51,545 nucleotides of DNA. Source: Pseudonocardia thermophila (GTDB lineage Bacteria > Actinomycetota > Actinomycetes > Mycobacteriales > Pseudonocardiaceae). The translations under genes and the position numbers were made by a program. The notes beneath the pieces are model-generated. The model worked only from the letters and a program-made list of their open reading frames with translations. It searched no databases and was not told the origin of the DNA. Below are positions 47,101 to 50,477 of this stretch, piece by piece. The stretch is taken from NCBI RefSeq assembly GCF_900142365.1, contig NZ_FRAP01000031.1, positions 1 through 51,545 on the forward strand, written 5' to 3'. Numbering within the stretch: position 1 is the stretch's first letter; each line of letters starts with the position of its first letter.

Positions 47101-49347
47101 ACCGCCGGCTACCCGGCGGAGGCGATCTCGGCCGCCGAGCGCGGTGGGGAGGTTTGCCTCGACAACCTGGCGTACGTCATCTTCACGTCCGGGTCGACCG
47201 GCCGCCCGAAGGGCGTCGCCGTCGGCTACCGCGGCCTGACGACGATGTACGTCAACCACGTCGAGAAGATCTTCGACCGGGTCGTCGCCCACCAGGGCGG
47301 GCGCACCATGCGGATCGCGCATACCACGTCGTTCTCCTTCGACGCCTCGTGGGAGCAGCTGTTCTGGCTGCTCAACGGCCACGAGGTGCACGTGATCGAC
47401 GAGGAGATCCGGCGCGAGCCCGAGCGGCTGCTCGCCCACTTCGACGCCGAGCACATCGACGGCTTCGACGTGACCCCGTCCTACGGGCAGCTGCTGGTGG
47501 ACCAGGGCCTGCTGGAGCGCGACCGGCCTGCGGGCCGGTCGGTGGCGGCGGCCGGCGAGGGTGTGGTGTTCGTGTCCCTCGGCGGGGAGGCGGTGCCGGA
47601 ACGGCTGTGGCAGCAGCTGCGCGAGGCGCCCGGCGTGGAGGCGTACAACCTCTACGGCCCGACGGAGTTCACGATCAACGCGCTCGGCGCGGACCTGGCC
47701 GACAGCCCGACGCCGTGCGTGGGCACGCCGATCCTCAACAGCCGCGCGTACATCCTCGACGCGACGCTGGAGCCCGTGCCGGACGGTGTCGTCGGCGAGC
47801 TGTACATGTGCGGCGACGGCACCGCGCGCGGCTACTGGGACCAGCCCGCCGCGACCGCGGAGCGGTTCGTCGCCTGCCCGTGGGAGCCGGGCAAGCGGAT
47901 GTACCGCACCGGCGATCTGGCGAAGCGGACCCCGAGCGGCGGAATCCTCTACCTGGGCCGTGCCGACGACCAGGTGAAGATCCGCGGCTACCGCGTCGAG
48001 CCGGGGGAGGTCGCCGATGTCCTGGCGGGCGATCCGCAGGTCGCGCGGGCCGTGGTGATCCCGCGGACCGACTCGACCGGGACCGTGCAGCTGCACGGGT
48101 ACGTCGTGCCCGCCGATCCGGATGCCGAGGTCGATCTCGACGCCGTGCGGGCCCGTGCCCGCGCCGTCCTGCCCGACTACATGCTTCCGGCCGGGCTGGC
48201 CGTGATCGACGACATCCCGTTGACGATCAACGGCAAGGTCGACGTGCGGGCGCTCCCCGTGATCGACGTGGCGGAGGGGGAGTACGTCGCGCCGCGGACG
48301 GCGACGGAGGAGCTGCTCGCTGACGCGATCGCCCAGGTGCTGGGCCTGGAGCGCTGCTCGGTCACCGCGAACTTCTTCGAGAGCGGCGGCAACTCGCTGC
48401 TCGCGATGCGGCTCGTGGCCCGGGTGAACGCGATCGTCGACCACGGCCTGCTGGTGCGGGACGTGTTCGCGCACCAGACTGTGGCGGCGCTGGCGGAGCA
48501 CCTCGACGCGCGCGCGGGCGCGGCCGGGCCCACGGTCACTGAGGCCATGCTGCTGCCGCTCCGACCGGGGACACGGGAACGCACGCTGTTCTGCTTCCAC
48601 GAGTACACGGGCGTCGCGACGATGTACGCGCACCTGCTGCCGCTGCTGCCCCCCGAGTGGTCGGTGTACGGCTTGCAGGACCCGGTGCACGGCGGGGCCG
48701 ATGTGGACTTCGCCGACTTCGCTGAGGCGTGCCGGGCGTACGCGGACGCGGTGCAGGAGTGTCGTCCCGAGGGCCCGTACGACCTGCTCGGTTGGTCCTA
48801 CGGCGGCCACCTCGCCTACGGGGTGGCGCGGGAGCTGGTCCGGCGCGGGCAGGAGGTGCGCGCGCTCGCGATCGTCGACGCGATCCCGATCGCCGACGGG
48901 CCGCTGCGGGAGGACGTGGAGACGGTCACGGTCACGATGGCTGAGCTGCGCGGCGACCCCGAACTGCAGGACCGGATCGCCGCGACGATCGAGCGCGAGG
49001 TCGCGCCCGAGCTGGCCGAGCGGATGTTCGGCGGGCTCGACACCCGCCAGCGCCGCGCGATCGCCGTCGCGGCCACCCGTGTCGACTTGCTGCTCACCAC
49101 GCCGACGGAGGGCCGGCTCGACGTGCCGACCCTGCTCGTCGCCGCGGCGGGCGAGGAGGGCCGCCCGGAGGAGTACACCGAGCAGCTGACCGAGATGTGG
49201 TCGCGGTTCCTGCCGCGGCTGCGGACGGTGCGGGTGGACACCCCGCACTCGGAGATCGTCCTCGGCGCCGGTCAGGCGGAGCGCTGGGTGCCCGCGTTCC
49301 TCGAGCTGATCAACGCAGACGCAACGAAGGAGAACCCCACCCGATGA
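26200..49347 (+). CDS. Giant siderophore NRPS: C-A-T-E, C-A-T, C-A-T-E, C-A-T-E, C-(degenerate E), C-A-T-TE
   Basis: A 7,715-aa NRPS. Domains by residue: C1 10-435 (HHVLVDA 139); A1 460-960, code DAWHFSVVDK, near serine DVWHFSLVDK; T1 Ser1024; E1 HHLVVDG 1193; C2 HHVLADG 1674; A2 1990-2450, VDTLVSFGDK, beta-alanine-like; T2 GGHS Ser2513; C3 HHHAVDE 2698; A3 DVPDSGLVEK; T3 Ser3582; E3 3753; C4 4236; A4 DVPDTGMVEK; T4 Ser5090; E4 5263; C5 5754; degenerate E 6055-6380; C6 EHILMDG 6523; A6 DAEDSGLINK, near hydroxyornithine DMENLGLINK; T6 Ser7399; TE GWSYGG with Ser7533, Asp7560, His7683. No A or T domain lies between C5 and C6. The GTG start abuts an iron box, has no ribosome-binding site, and no later start precedes the C1 motif. 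Codes were read by eye. Confidence 0.95.
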   Translation: MNHGGTAAQQLFPLTRAQRGVWAAQRLFPTATAYRVGQLLWLDGDIDTVLFANAVAQAFAESDALRVRFTDGDGEPQQWIDPAATLPTEIVDTAADDAGIRRRVRRSFDVADDLTGSVPSASTLYRRTGGGWAWAFATHHVLVDAYGISLFTRRAGEIYTARLAGAEPAPVSFGAWPDVASAEHERATAPADDAAPPPWAEVFEIAEARGHATAVDSAALFGLSDQKVVVPLAEPAGAALKAAARRLRLNWAAYASALWGLYDALAEGRQDLVLRVPFMMRQDAAALRTPGMLVTTLPVAVRLTGGSTLGDVTREVATQLRTTGREERWTEEQVARGWRGGELDYRTLPLINIKAFDYACRFGDVVGRQETVNAGPAGRLDLTVYSDPVHGFRMELAGNEALLDAAALATHAENFARFVEAAVAVDPDERVAQLPSVVGDADRARVEAWSAGPVHDIPQTHLDALIRAQARRTPDRVAILDDTDGAELTFARFDARTNALAGLLAERGIGVGDRVGVLLPRSKDLVVTLVAIMRVGAAWVPVDTSYPADRVEYVFTDAGVSAVVTDTATAQAHRAGLAGVPAELLLMDDPGVQAELDRGHPEPPALSRPLHPSDAVYFVYTSGTTGRPKGVRVTHRGIVNRLMWALSVHRLGPEDRILQKTPATFDACMWEFFGALLVGGVVVVARDQGHKDPEYLADVIARRKVTVTHFVPSMLQGFLASEPDPARLTSLRQVFVSGEAFPMAAVPEARRVFGDARLDNVYGPTETTVDVSYLHMDDHPLGEHLSVVPIGGTPPNVRLHVLDGWLRPVGPGVVGELYVGGIQLADGYAGRFGLTAERFVADPFSDDGSRLYRTGDLVRWDEHGALEYLGRTDDQVKVRGFRIELDEVRAVVERHPAVSAAAVLALEHPAGGKFLAAYVMVAPGAGPDDSALADEVREICGSVLPDFMVPTTVTRVESFPTTANGKLDRAALPQPDLGSGGGAGRAPETRTEIVLAAVFRDVLALGPDVSLSVEDDFFRLGGDSILSIQVVSRARRQGVLVTAAEVFAARTIAALAALADERAGAEDSQLAAVSEAPLWPIAAAQAGSPGFGAFSQWFVFTTPAGLDESVLARVLGRAVGLHPALNGRLAGAMFTVESRAEAGERLQVDRGGFDPARAEMLAAQLSESLDLEAGVLWRAVWFPAAHRLLWVIHHLVVDGVSWRILGDDLAQAWEIESGRASGELLPEATGLPAWSAALAARAAGSTVAEQASYWASVTADEESPLGSRALDPARDTYATARRFEVTVPAEVTRAVVSAVPGALSAEVNDVLLAALAVAVGAWRGGEQRRVLVGLEGHGREETFVPGCDLSRTVGWFTSWYPVRLDTAEVDPATAAADPAAAAEAVLRVKEQLRAVPDRGVGYGVLRYLGPDGAGLACAPQIGFNYLGQFGAADAGDWQTAPELPGLRAHLPAERPLPAVIDINAAVVGASDGARLVATFAYAASVVGEEQVRAIADLWVQTLTRLRDYAEGAAIVRRSPSDLTARGITQADIAAWEARYGELSDVAPLTPLQQGITVESLVGSSGGVDVYVTQTLLRLTTGAGDVDPDRLRRAFALVLDRFPALRTVIAPTAVGDHVAVVPATVDLPFTVEDTEDAARVADRDRAAGFDLATGPLLRVSLVRTPAGTTLVLTMHHVLADGWSVPRIVRALVEAYRTQTAAAPDHVHRDFVRRLAAQDHAASLARWTQVLAGVEEPTLVAPGAPASATAFPDEHRFELGPDVTAALNRAAQQADATLSSLVQAAWGVVLNAVTGQDTVLFGTVVSGRPADLDSVEEAVGLFLNTIPTPVALGANPTLGELARQVQQHNTGLLEHHHVALTDLHRITGHNPLFDTLVVYENYPFDDAGQGSGPADLVVTGVDIRDSTHYPLALSVLPTADRIGFRLTSRPDLLDADTVIPIAGLLRRVLETVAADAATRVADVNLGGTAITTALPAAETSATLDSLLRDQAVATPDAVALVDADGGAPLTYRRLDARIDAVAALLIERGIAAGDRVAVLLPRSPEQVVVLAAILRTGAAYVPIDPGHPAERIARIITDSGAVLVVTDAADVPGGVRTLALAEVRSRLDSGATARPARPVTPADTACVIFTSGTTGVPKGVALSHRVLVNRLTWGREELGYGAGSVAVAKSGLGFVDAVTELFGPLVAGATVVVVPDRMATDPAALLGVLTRHEVTHLLTVPSLTDAMAGPDTDGALPALRSWVSSGEALTPATAERMRRVAPAAVLRNFYGSTEVTGDATRCRITGDVIGLGAPPAGMTVAVLDRWLRPVPTGVLGELYVGGAQLADGYVGRPGLTAERFVADPAGSGARLYRTGDLVRMRADGALEYHGRADDQVKIRGVRVEPDEVRVALERHPAVTGAAVVALDHPAGDTFLAAYLTADGDLDVTELRAFAAAQLPDHMVPATFTRLAAFPVTPNGKLDRRALPAPDLGAPTGGRGPATATEIALAELFRDVLALDADVSVDDDLFGLGGHSLLATRVVARANAALGSALTLRDVFDHPTVAELARIADAGTRAALPRVGELERPAELPVSYGQQALWLVDRMGGPGSRYVVPVVMRLTGDLDEAAFAAALRDVVARHESLRTRLVEDDGRLHQQIVPAGEAADRLPVTTEDIPAAEVDARITELVRTPFDLARDIPVRATVLRTGPAERMVVLALHHHAVDEWSLRSLLGDLSAAYRARRAGHAPQWAPLPVQYADYALWQRHVLGDATDPDSVLAGHLRYWRDVLADAPEESTIAADRVRPASPTHRGADLTFALDADVVAGLRRVCEQTGATMFIVAHAAAAVTVSLLGGADGLVIGSPVGGRTADGLEDLVGYFVTTLPIRHRLGRADTLADVLAAARRTILDGLAHQDAPFEQIVTAVGAERSANRNPLFQVMLTYHIGEQTQGLVLDGVDVEPRHTTPGAAKVDLDLALQETPAGVSGLLTYATDLFEPETAERFLTVFRAALRALATDPAARIAELDLLPGTRSPGEGPALDIAPEALDTTLDALVRATAAALPDAVAVVAPDGGEVSYAEFDARVNALAHVLADTGVATGDRVAVLVPRGAGQVVALAAVLRAGAAYVPLDPAYPTERIGNVLADARPSVVIADAEAAAAHVGALDGTRLVDPATAETTDALARGRAGAPVPTRPLTADDPAYVIFTSGTTGRPKGVVVSHRAIVNLIRWRQGTFPLEIGDRVLQKSSVGFDVSVPEFFWPLAVGAVVRMIPDGAEKDPAALVALLRSEPFGYADFLPSVVRALVDDGEDLTSLRIRHASVGSESVPVSVAHALRAPGRQVWNLYGPTETTVESVGFDLAGLRADAAVTPIGRPLANTTVAVLDGWLRPVPPGVPGELYVGGVQLADSYVGRPSLTAERFVADPSGSGGRLYRTGDLVRWTADGQLEYLGRTDDQVKVRGFRIELDEVRAVVERHPAVSGAAVLALEHPAGGKFLAAFVTVTGTGLDDSALADDVRVFCGSVLPDYMVPTTVTRVEFFPTTANGKLDRAALPRPDLGSAAGSGRAPESRTEVVLASVFRDVLALGPDVSLSVEDDFFRLGGDSILSIQVVSRARRQGVFVTAAEVFAARTIAALAALADQRAVVEGSQLADVSEGPLWPIAAAQAGAAGFGACAQWFVFTTPVGLDESVLARVVGRVVGVHPALNGRLAGERFSVVTGGGDVVGERLQVDRGGFDRARTEALAAELSESLDVGAGVLWRAVWFPSASRLLWVIHHLVVDGVSWRILGDDLAQAWEIETGRSSGELLPEVTGLPAWSAALAVRAGESDVVEQVARWTSVTAEAEPLLGSRALDPVLDTYVTAGRFEVTVPADVTRAVVSAVPGVLSAEVNDVLLAALAVAVGAWRGGDRRRVLVGLEGHGREEAFVAGSDLSRTVGWFTSWYPVRLDTCDVDPVVAAADPGAAAEAVLRVKEQLRAVPDRGIGYGVLRHLTGALPEGAVPQIGFNYLGRFTTAETGDWRAAPEFPGLQAHLPGEMPLPAVVDINAAVVDASDGPRLVATFAYAASVVGEEQVRAIADLWVQTLTRLHAYAEGAAIVRRSPSDLTARGITQADIAAWEARYGELADVAPLTPLQQGITFESLVGGSDGVDVYLTQTVLHLDGELDTGRLRRALQAVLVRHPHLGAAIAATEAGEHVAVVPAAVEVPLRVVSGHPDPVTALEEAGDAAHAAPFDLADAPLLRATVISTAPQQHAVVLTMHHVLADGWSMPLLVRDLLDAYAAPQAVRGADPACRAFLHWLDTRDEAATTEAWRQALAVVDEPTLLAPGAAPRAAGFPEEITFTLDDGAAAGLTAVTRDTGATLNSVVQAAWSVFLAGVTGQDTVVFGSTVSGRPADVDGIEDAVGLFINTIPTPVAVDGGITLAELVRRVQEQNTRLLDHHHAPLPQLQRLAGHNPLFDTIVVYENYPVDDAVGRTYGGLRLRAVEGSDAAHYPLTLAVLPGPAGITIQLTHRADAVPAATAQRYADTFRAVLETIAAAPDTRVADVPTLLPADEEALADWSAGPVTGEEPTTLDALLRAQAARTPDATAVADDGATLTYAQLDARVNALARLLTDHGVAVGDRVGVLLPRSPDLVVAVAAAIRAGAAYVPVDPAYPVERIGMILDDATPVVVLTDTRTAAVLDRAVPAIALDEPAVARQLADGAEPPVLARPLVPADAAYVIFTSGTTGRPKGVCVPHRAVTNLVRWRQATFPLAEGARVLQKSSAGFDVSVPEIFWPLAVGATVRLVRDGGEKDAAYLANLLRSEHFGYADFLPSVVSALTADGEDLATLRVDHVTVGSEAVPPEVARALTAPGRAVWNMYGPTETAVEIVGYDVAALPADAATTPIGRPIGHSTVRVLDPWLRPTAPGVPGELYLGGVQLADGYVGRAALTAERFVADPYGIAGERLYRTGDVVRWNDDGQLEYLGRVDEQVKLRGYRIEPDEIRRALEQHQDVTGAVVLAVDLPAGGKQLAAYVTGTGADEGALRAHLAARLPEYMVPAAIIPVDAFPTLPNGKIDRRALPVPDLATTGGRAPETPAERALAEVFREVLRLPAHVELGVDDDFFRLGGDSILSIRVVSRARRAGVVVTAAEVFTVRTIGGLAALADGRAATDAVALPEVSESVLLPIAAQHAGDPGFASFTQSFVYVTPPDLTADRLERVLARIVEHHGALRGRLAGGRFRIDAPGSIAGRTEVRDPWTGPEPLRATTERLSRQLDPEQGELWRAAWFPGRSGEAGRLLLIVHHIAVDGVSWRILGDDLRHAWELETGATAEPLEPTGTGVTTWAEALARRAADDDIAAQRVYWASAAEAGPALAGRELDPAHDTYATAGEIPIEIPAEITTSLLVDLPRLLTAGVDDVLLGALTSAVGAWAAARGSARRAVRVGLEGHGREEPLIPGADLTRTVGWFTSWYPVVLSTDDVDPVAAVDDPRAGAGAVLRVKEHLARVPGQGLGYGLLRHLAPDGEALATGVDVGFNYLGRFTAAPQEEQPWETAGDAAGIGGHVAPEFPLPAVVDVNVEAVDTGDGPVLRGSITYASTLLPAAEAARLAELWTQALTTLHRYARSTDVVRRSPSDLMASDVSPHDVAAWEERYGALADVAPLTPLQEGLAFQAGLANEPAGVDVYVVQSAFRLAGPVDAARMKTAVHRVLERYPNLRAGIAARSDGAHVAVIPETVANPFRVVDVTAAAELAETARRIADEDRLRPFDLTDPPLVRAVLVRGPSDESHLVLTLHHVLVDGWSTPILIKALFEAYAVPDRRPVPETVHRDFLAWLAGRDRAESEAAWARALEPVTGATLVAGPEGIGNTETDLAVVDGIVGAEEFEELADLGTGVTIGTVVQAAWGVALRELLGDETVVFGTIVSGRPSDVDGIEDAVGLFINTIATPVTVRDELGFAELVARQQGQNTALLDHHHVPLADLHRIARRSPLFDTLVVYENYPEDTEERDRVEQATGFRVREATGSDATHYPVTLIAEPGEALKLRVAYMPAVVPRETAELLLETTRLVLELGARSPRLAVAQLRELVRVARAATPAAGPAYRIAATGFDLADADLWRAAVTHASAALSAPAVLALDEDGTGWIVSATAPHPAVLDTVAAVAPVLVAAYRNREVVAVVPPTAAPAPLLSDAQLQAVLDDPFWTDWLDGFAETVPAELPAGAAGCGRGIARVHAELGTAVAAAEERASVLRVLLRALGSDFADGTVVEFEEPAGPAGVRRFPVAAGPDRAESASLAWEPRHAAELALLRESPVFAAYLDEVPDPVVRVGVFRTGARPQGGEAPADSITEDIGLAVRVLVDDLVTVEARVAPGVGLDAQEVADALAAGIAEHGLVLRAPEAVEAPALRRIDRLPMTAVEAARLRERYGADAELLPLSPLQRGLLYHMVRSRETDDHNAYVSQVTRELAGEVDPARMADAVATVLRRYPNLTACFVALGEGEVQVVPARTPVPFRVVRQAEWRATAPDVEAFLAAERAAPFDHEEPPLVRFVLVERSPAGWTLAMTFEHILMDGWSLNLVLDEVLAIYADPAYADRAPAASLRTYLDWLAARDPDAARSAWRDYLADLPGPSVIWPEGGDLTGDRIETGELHRDLDDAEAARVYAAARAARVTVGTLLQVAWGIVLGTLTGSTDVVFGNTVSGRPPELDDADRIVGLLFNTLPMRVRFSPGEPIGALLTRVQTEQLQVIDHCYASLSDIQDDAGVGALFDTLFVVQNFPFRAEGGPDGEARVTGGGIDDATHYPVTWAVNPWMDGDRAAVHVRLSYRRDAFDDAAARTLMERYLHVLRFLVEHLDAPMGRVSVLLPGETVDAGPADRPLAEVTVGGLLEQRVALTPDRIALVAGDRRYTFAGFAAEVHRYARLLLVHGVRPEHRVALLLPRDERMVVAMFAVFAVGAAYVPIDAENPDERIAHMLAVTRPTVTLVTDRDAGRLPEGGAGAVVNLDDAQVRERTAGYPAEAISAAERGGEVCLDNLAYVIFTSGSTGRPKGVAVGYRGLTTMYVNHVEKIFDRVVAHQGGRTMRIAHTTSFSFDASWEQLFWLLNGHEVHVIDEEIRREPERLLAHFDAEHIDGFDVTPSYGQLLVDQGLLERDRPAGRSVAAAGEGVVFVSLGGEAVPERLWQQLREAPGVEAYNLYGPTEFTINALGADLADSPTPCVGTPILNSRAYILDATLEPVPDGVVGELYMCGDGTARGYWDQPAATAERFVACPWEPGKRMYRTGDLAKRTPSGGILYLGRADDQVKIRGYRVEPGEVADVLAGDPQVARAVVIPRTDSTGTVQLHGYVVPADPDAEVDLDAVRARARAVLPDYMLPAGLAVIDDIPLTINGKVDVRALPVIDVAEGEYVAPRTATEELLADAIAQVLGLERCSVTANFFESGGNSLLAMRLVARVNAIVDHGLLVRDVFAHQTVAALAEHLDARAGAAGPTVTEAMLLPLRPGTRERTLFCFHEYTGVATMYAHLLPLLPPEWSVYGLQDPVHGGADVDFADFAEACRAYADAVQECRPEGPYDLLGWSYGGHLAYGVARELVRRGQEVRALAIVDAIPIADGPLREDVETVTVTMAELRGDPELQDRIAATIEREVAPELAERMFGGLDTRQRRAIAVAATRVDLLLTTPTEGRLDVPTLLVAAAGEEGRPEEYTEQLTEMWSRFLPRLRTVRVDTPHSEIVLGAGQAERWVPAFLELINADATKENPTR
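28797..30890 (+). repeat. Module 1 copy of a ~2.1-kb intragenic duplication
   Basis: The end of A1, T1, all of E1 and the linker into C2 are nearly the same as 36473-38565. Some stretches of about 60 bases, starting at 28801 with TACCTGGGCCGTACCGATGA, are identical. Upstream and downstream of these limits the two modules diverge sharply. This points to a recent duplication or gene conversion. Confidence 0.8.
36473..38565 (+). repeat. Module 3 copy of the ~2.1-kb intragenic duplication
   Basis: This is the partner of 28797-30890, covering the end of A3, T3, E3 and the linker into C4. Differences are mainly third-position changes, with more T-ending codons here than in the rest of the gene (for example around 36900-37100). 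Confidence 0.8.
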
Positions 49348-49607
49348 AGGTGACCGCTGCCCGGGCCACGGCCGACGTCGCCGAGGTCCTCTGCATCCCG
49401 CAGGCCGATCTCGACCCGGAGCTCGACCTGCGCGACCAGGGCATGGACTCTGTGCGCGTCATGGAGCTGGTGGAGCTGTGGCGAGGGGCGGGGATCGAGA
49501 AGCTCGACTACCCCGCCCTCGCCGAGGACCAGCGGCTCTCGCGCTGGCTACAGGTGCTGGCCGAGCTTCAGGACTCGGCGGACGGGGCCGGCGCGCTCAT
49601 CGGGTGA
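49344..49607 (+). CDS. Stand-alone aryl carrier protein
   Basis: An 87-aa carrier protein. The phosphopantetheine site is Ser36 in DQGMDSVRVMELVELW, which with the following LDYPALAEDQRLSRWLQVL resembles the C-terminal aryl carrier domain of EntB/DhbB rather than a peptidyl carrier. It would receive the aryl acid from the ligase at 14278 and donate it to C1 of the large NRPS. The ATG overlaps the NRPS stop (ATGA), so translation is coupled. Its last 40 bases overlap the 3' end of the convergent dehydratase gene. No isochorismatase domain is fused, fitting a starter other than 2,3-DHB. Confidence 0.92.
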   Translation: MKVTAARATADVAEVLCIPQADLDPELDLRDQGMDSVRVMELVELWRGAGIEKLDYPALAEDQRLSRWLQVLAELQDSADGAGALIG

Positions 49608-50437
49608 GCCGGCGACGTGTCCGGGAGTTCGTCGAGGAAGCGCTCCAGGGCCACCGCGCCCTGGAGCGCCACCTCGTGCGGCGAGCGCTCCCGGTAGCCC
49701 GGGTTGAAGATCTCCAGCGACAGCGGGCCCGAGTAACCGCCGGCCACCACCGCCGAGACGGGGGTGCGCAGGTCCATCTCGCCCTCGCCGGGGAAGCACC
49801 GATGCCCACGGCTCCAGGAGAGGTAGTCGGTCGCCAGCCACGGGGCGTCGGCGAGCTGGAGGAAGGCCACGGCGCCGGGCGGCAGGGCCTCCAGCACCGC
49901 GGCGTCCTCCCCACCGGCGAGGAGGTGGAACGTGTCGACGACGAGCGTCAGGTTCGGGTGCGCCGCCGTGCGCACCGCGTCCCACGCGTCGGCGACGCGG
50001 CTGATGTGCGTGCCCCAGGCCAATGCCTCGAAGCAGATGGTGATGCCGTGCTCGGCGGCGACGTCGGCGAGCGCCGCGAGCTGGGTGACCGAGCAGTCGC
50101 GGCTCGGATCGGCGTCTTGGTCGGTGTTGGAGACGACCAGGATCGAGCATACCCCGAGCTGGGCCATCACACCGAGATGGCGTCGGAACCGCTCCTGCAC
50201 GGCGACGAACTCCTCGGCGGGGACCCCCTCGGCGCGCCGGAACGGCTGGTACAGGTCGATGGTCAGCCCGAGGTCCGCGCAGCGCTTCGCGCACTCCGCC
50301 GGGGTGAGCCTCGATTCACACAGGTCCTCGTCGAGCAGCTCGACGCCCTCGAAGCCCGCGGCGGCGATCGCATCCAGCTTCTCGTCGAGGCTTCCGCCCA
50401 AGGACACGGTCGCCATGCACGTCTTGAGAACCGTCAT
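49568..50437 (-). CDS. 3-dehydroshikimate dehydratase (AsbF/QuiC-like), makes 3,4-dihydroxybenzoate
   Basis: A 289-aa TIM-barrel protein of the AP-endonuclease-2/xylose-isomerase-like superfamily. It matches the bacterial 3-dehydroshikimate dehydratase pattern: ATVSLGGSLDEKLDAIAAAG at the start, FEALAWGTHISRVADAWD, VVDTFHLLAGG, FLQLADAPWL, SRGHRCFPGEG and LSLEIFNPGYR. Glu137, Asp168, Gln194 and Glu242 are the likely metal ligands. The reaction gives protocatechuate (3,4-dihydroxybenzoate) from a shikimate-pathway intermediate, as AsbF does for petrobactin. An iron box 22 bases upstream places it in the siderophore regulon, which argues against a catabolic role. A sugar isomerase of the same fold is the alternative. 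Confidence 0.85.
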   Translation of the reverse strand: MTVLKTCMATVSLGGSLDEKLDAIAAAGFEGVELLDEDLCESRLTPAECAKRCADLGLTIDLYQPFRRAEGVPAEEFVAVQERFRRHLGVMAQLGVCSILVVSNTDQDADPSRDCSVTQLAALADVAAEHGITICFEALAWGTHISRVADAWDAVRTAAHPNLTLVVDTFHLLAGGEDAAVLEALPPGAVAFLQLADAPWLATDYLSWSRGHRCFPGEGEMDLRTPVSAVVAGGYSGPLSLEIFNPGYRERSPHEVALQGAVALERFLDELPDTSPAHPMSAPAPSAES

Positions 50438-50458
50438 GTCCGATGCCTATCTCCGTGG

Positions 50459-50477
50459 TTAGGAGTGCCTATCCTAA
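50459..50477. promoter_or_regulatory. Iron box before the dehydroshikimate dehydratase
   Basis: On the minus strand the site reads TTAGGATAGGCACTCCTAA, about 15 of 19 matches to the DtxR/IdeR consensus, the best in the window. It starts 22 bases upstream of the ATG at 50435-50437. Confidence 0.85.

Noticed and set aside
38428..49248. Further antisense open frames of 320-1,150 codons (38428-41763, 43003-45243, 45799-49248)
   Set aside because: All are antisense shadows of NRPS coding sequence without recognisable families or ribosome-binding sites.
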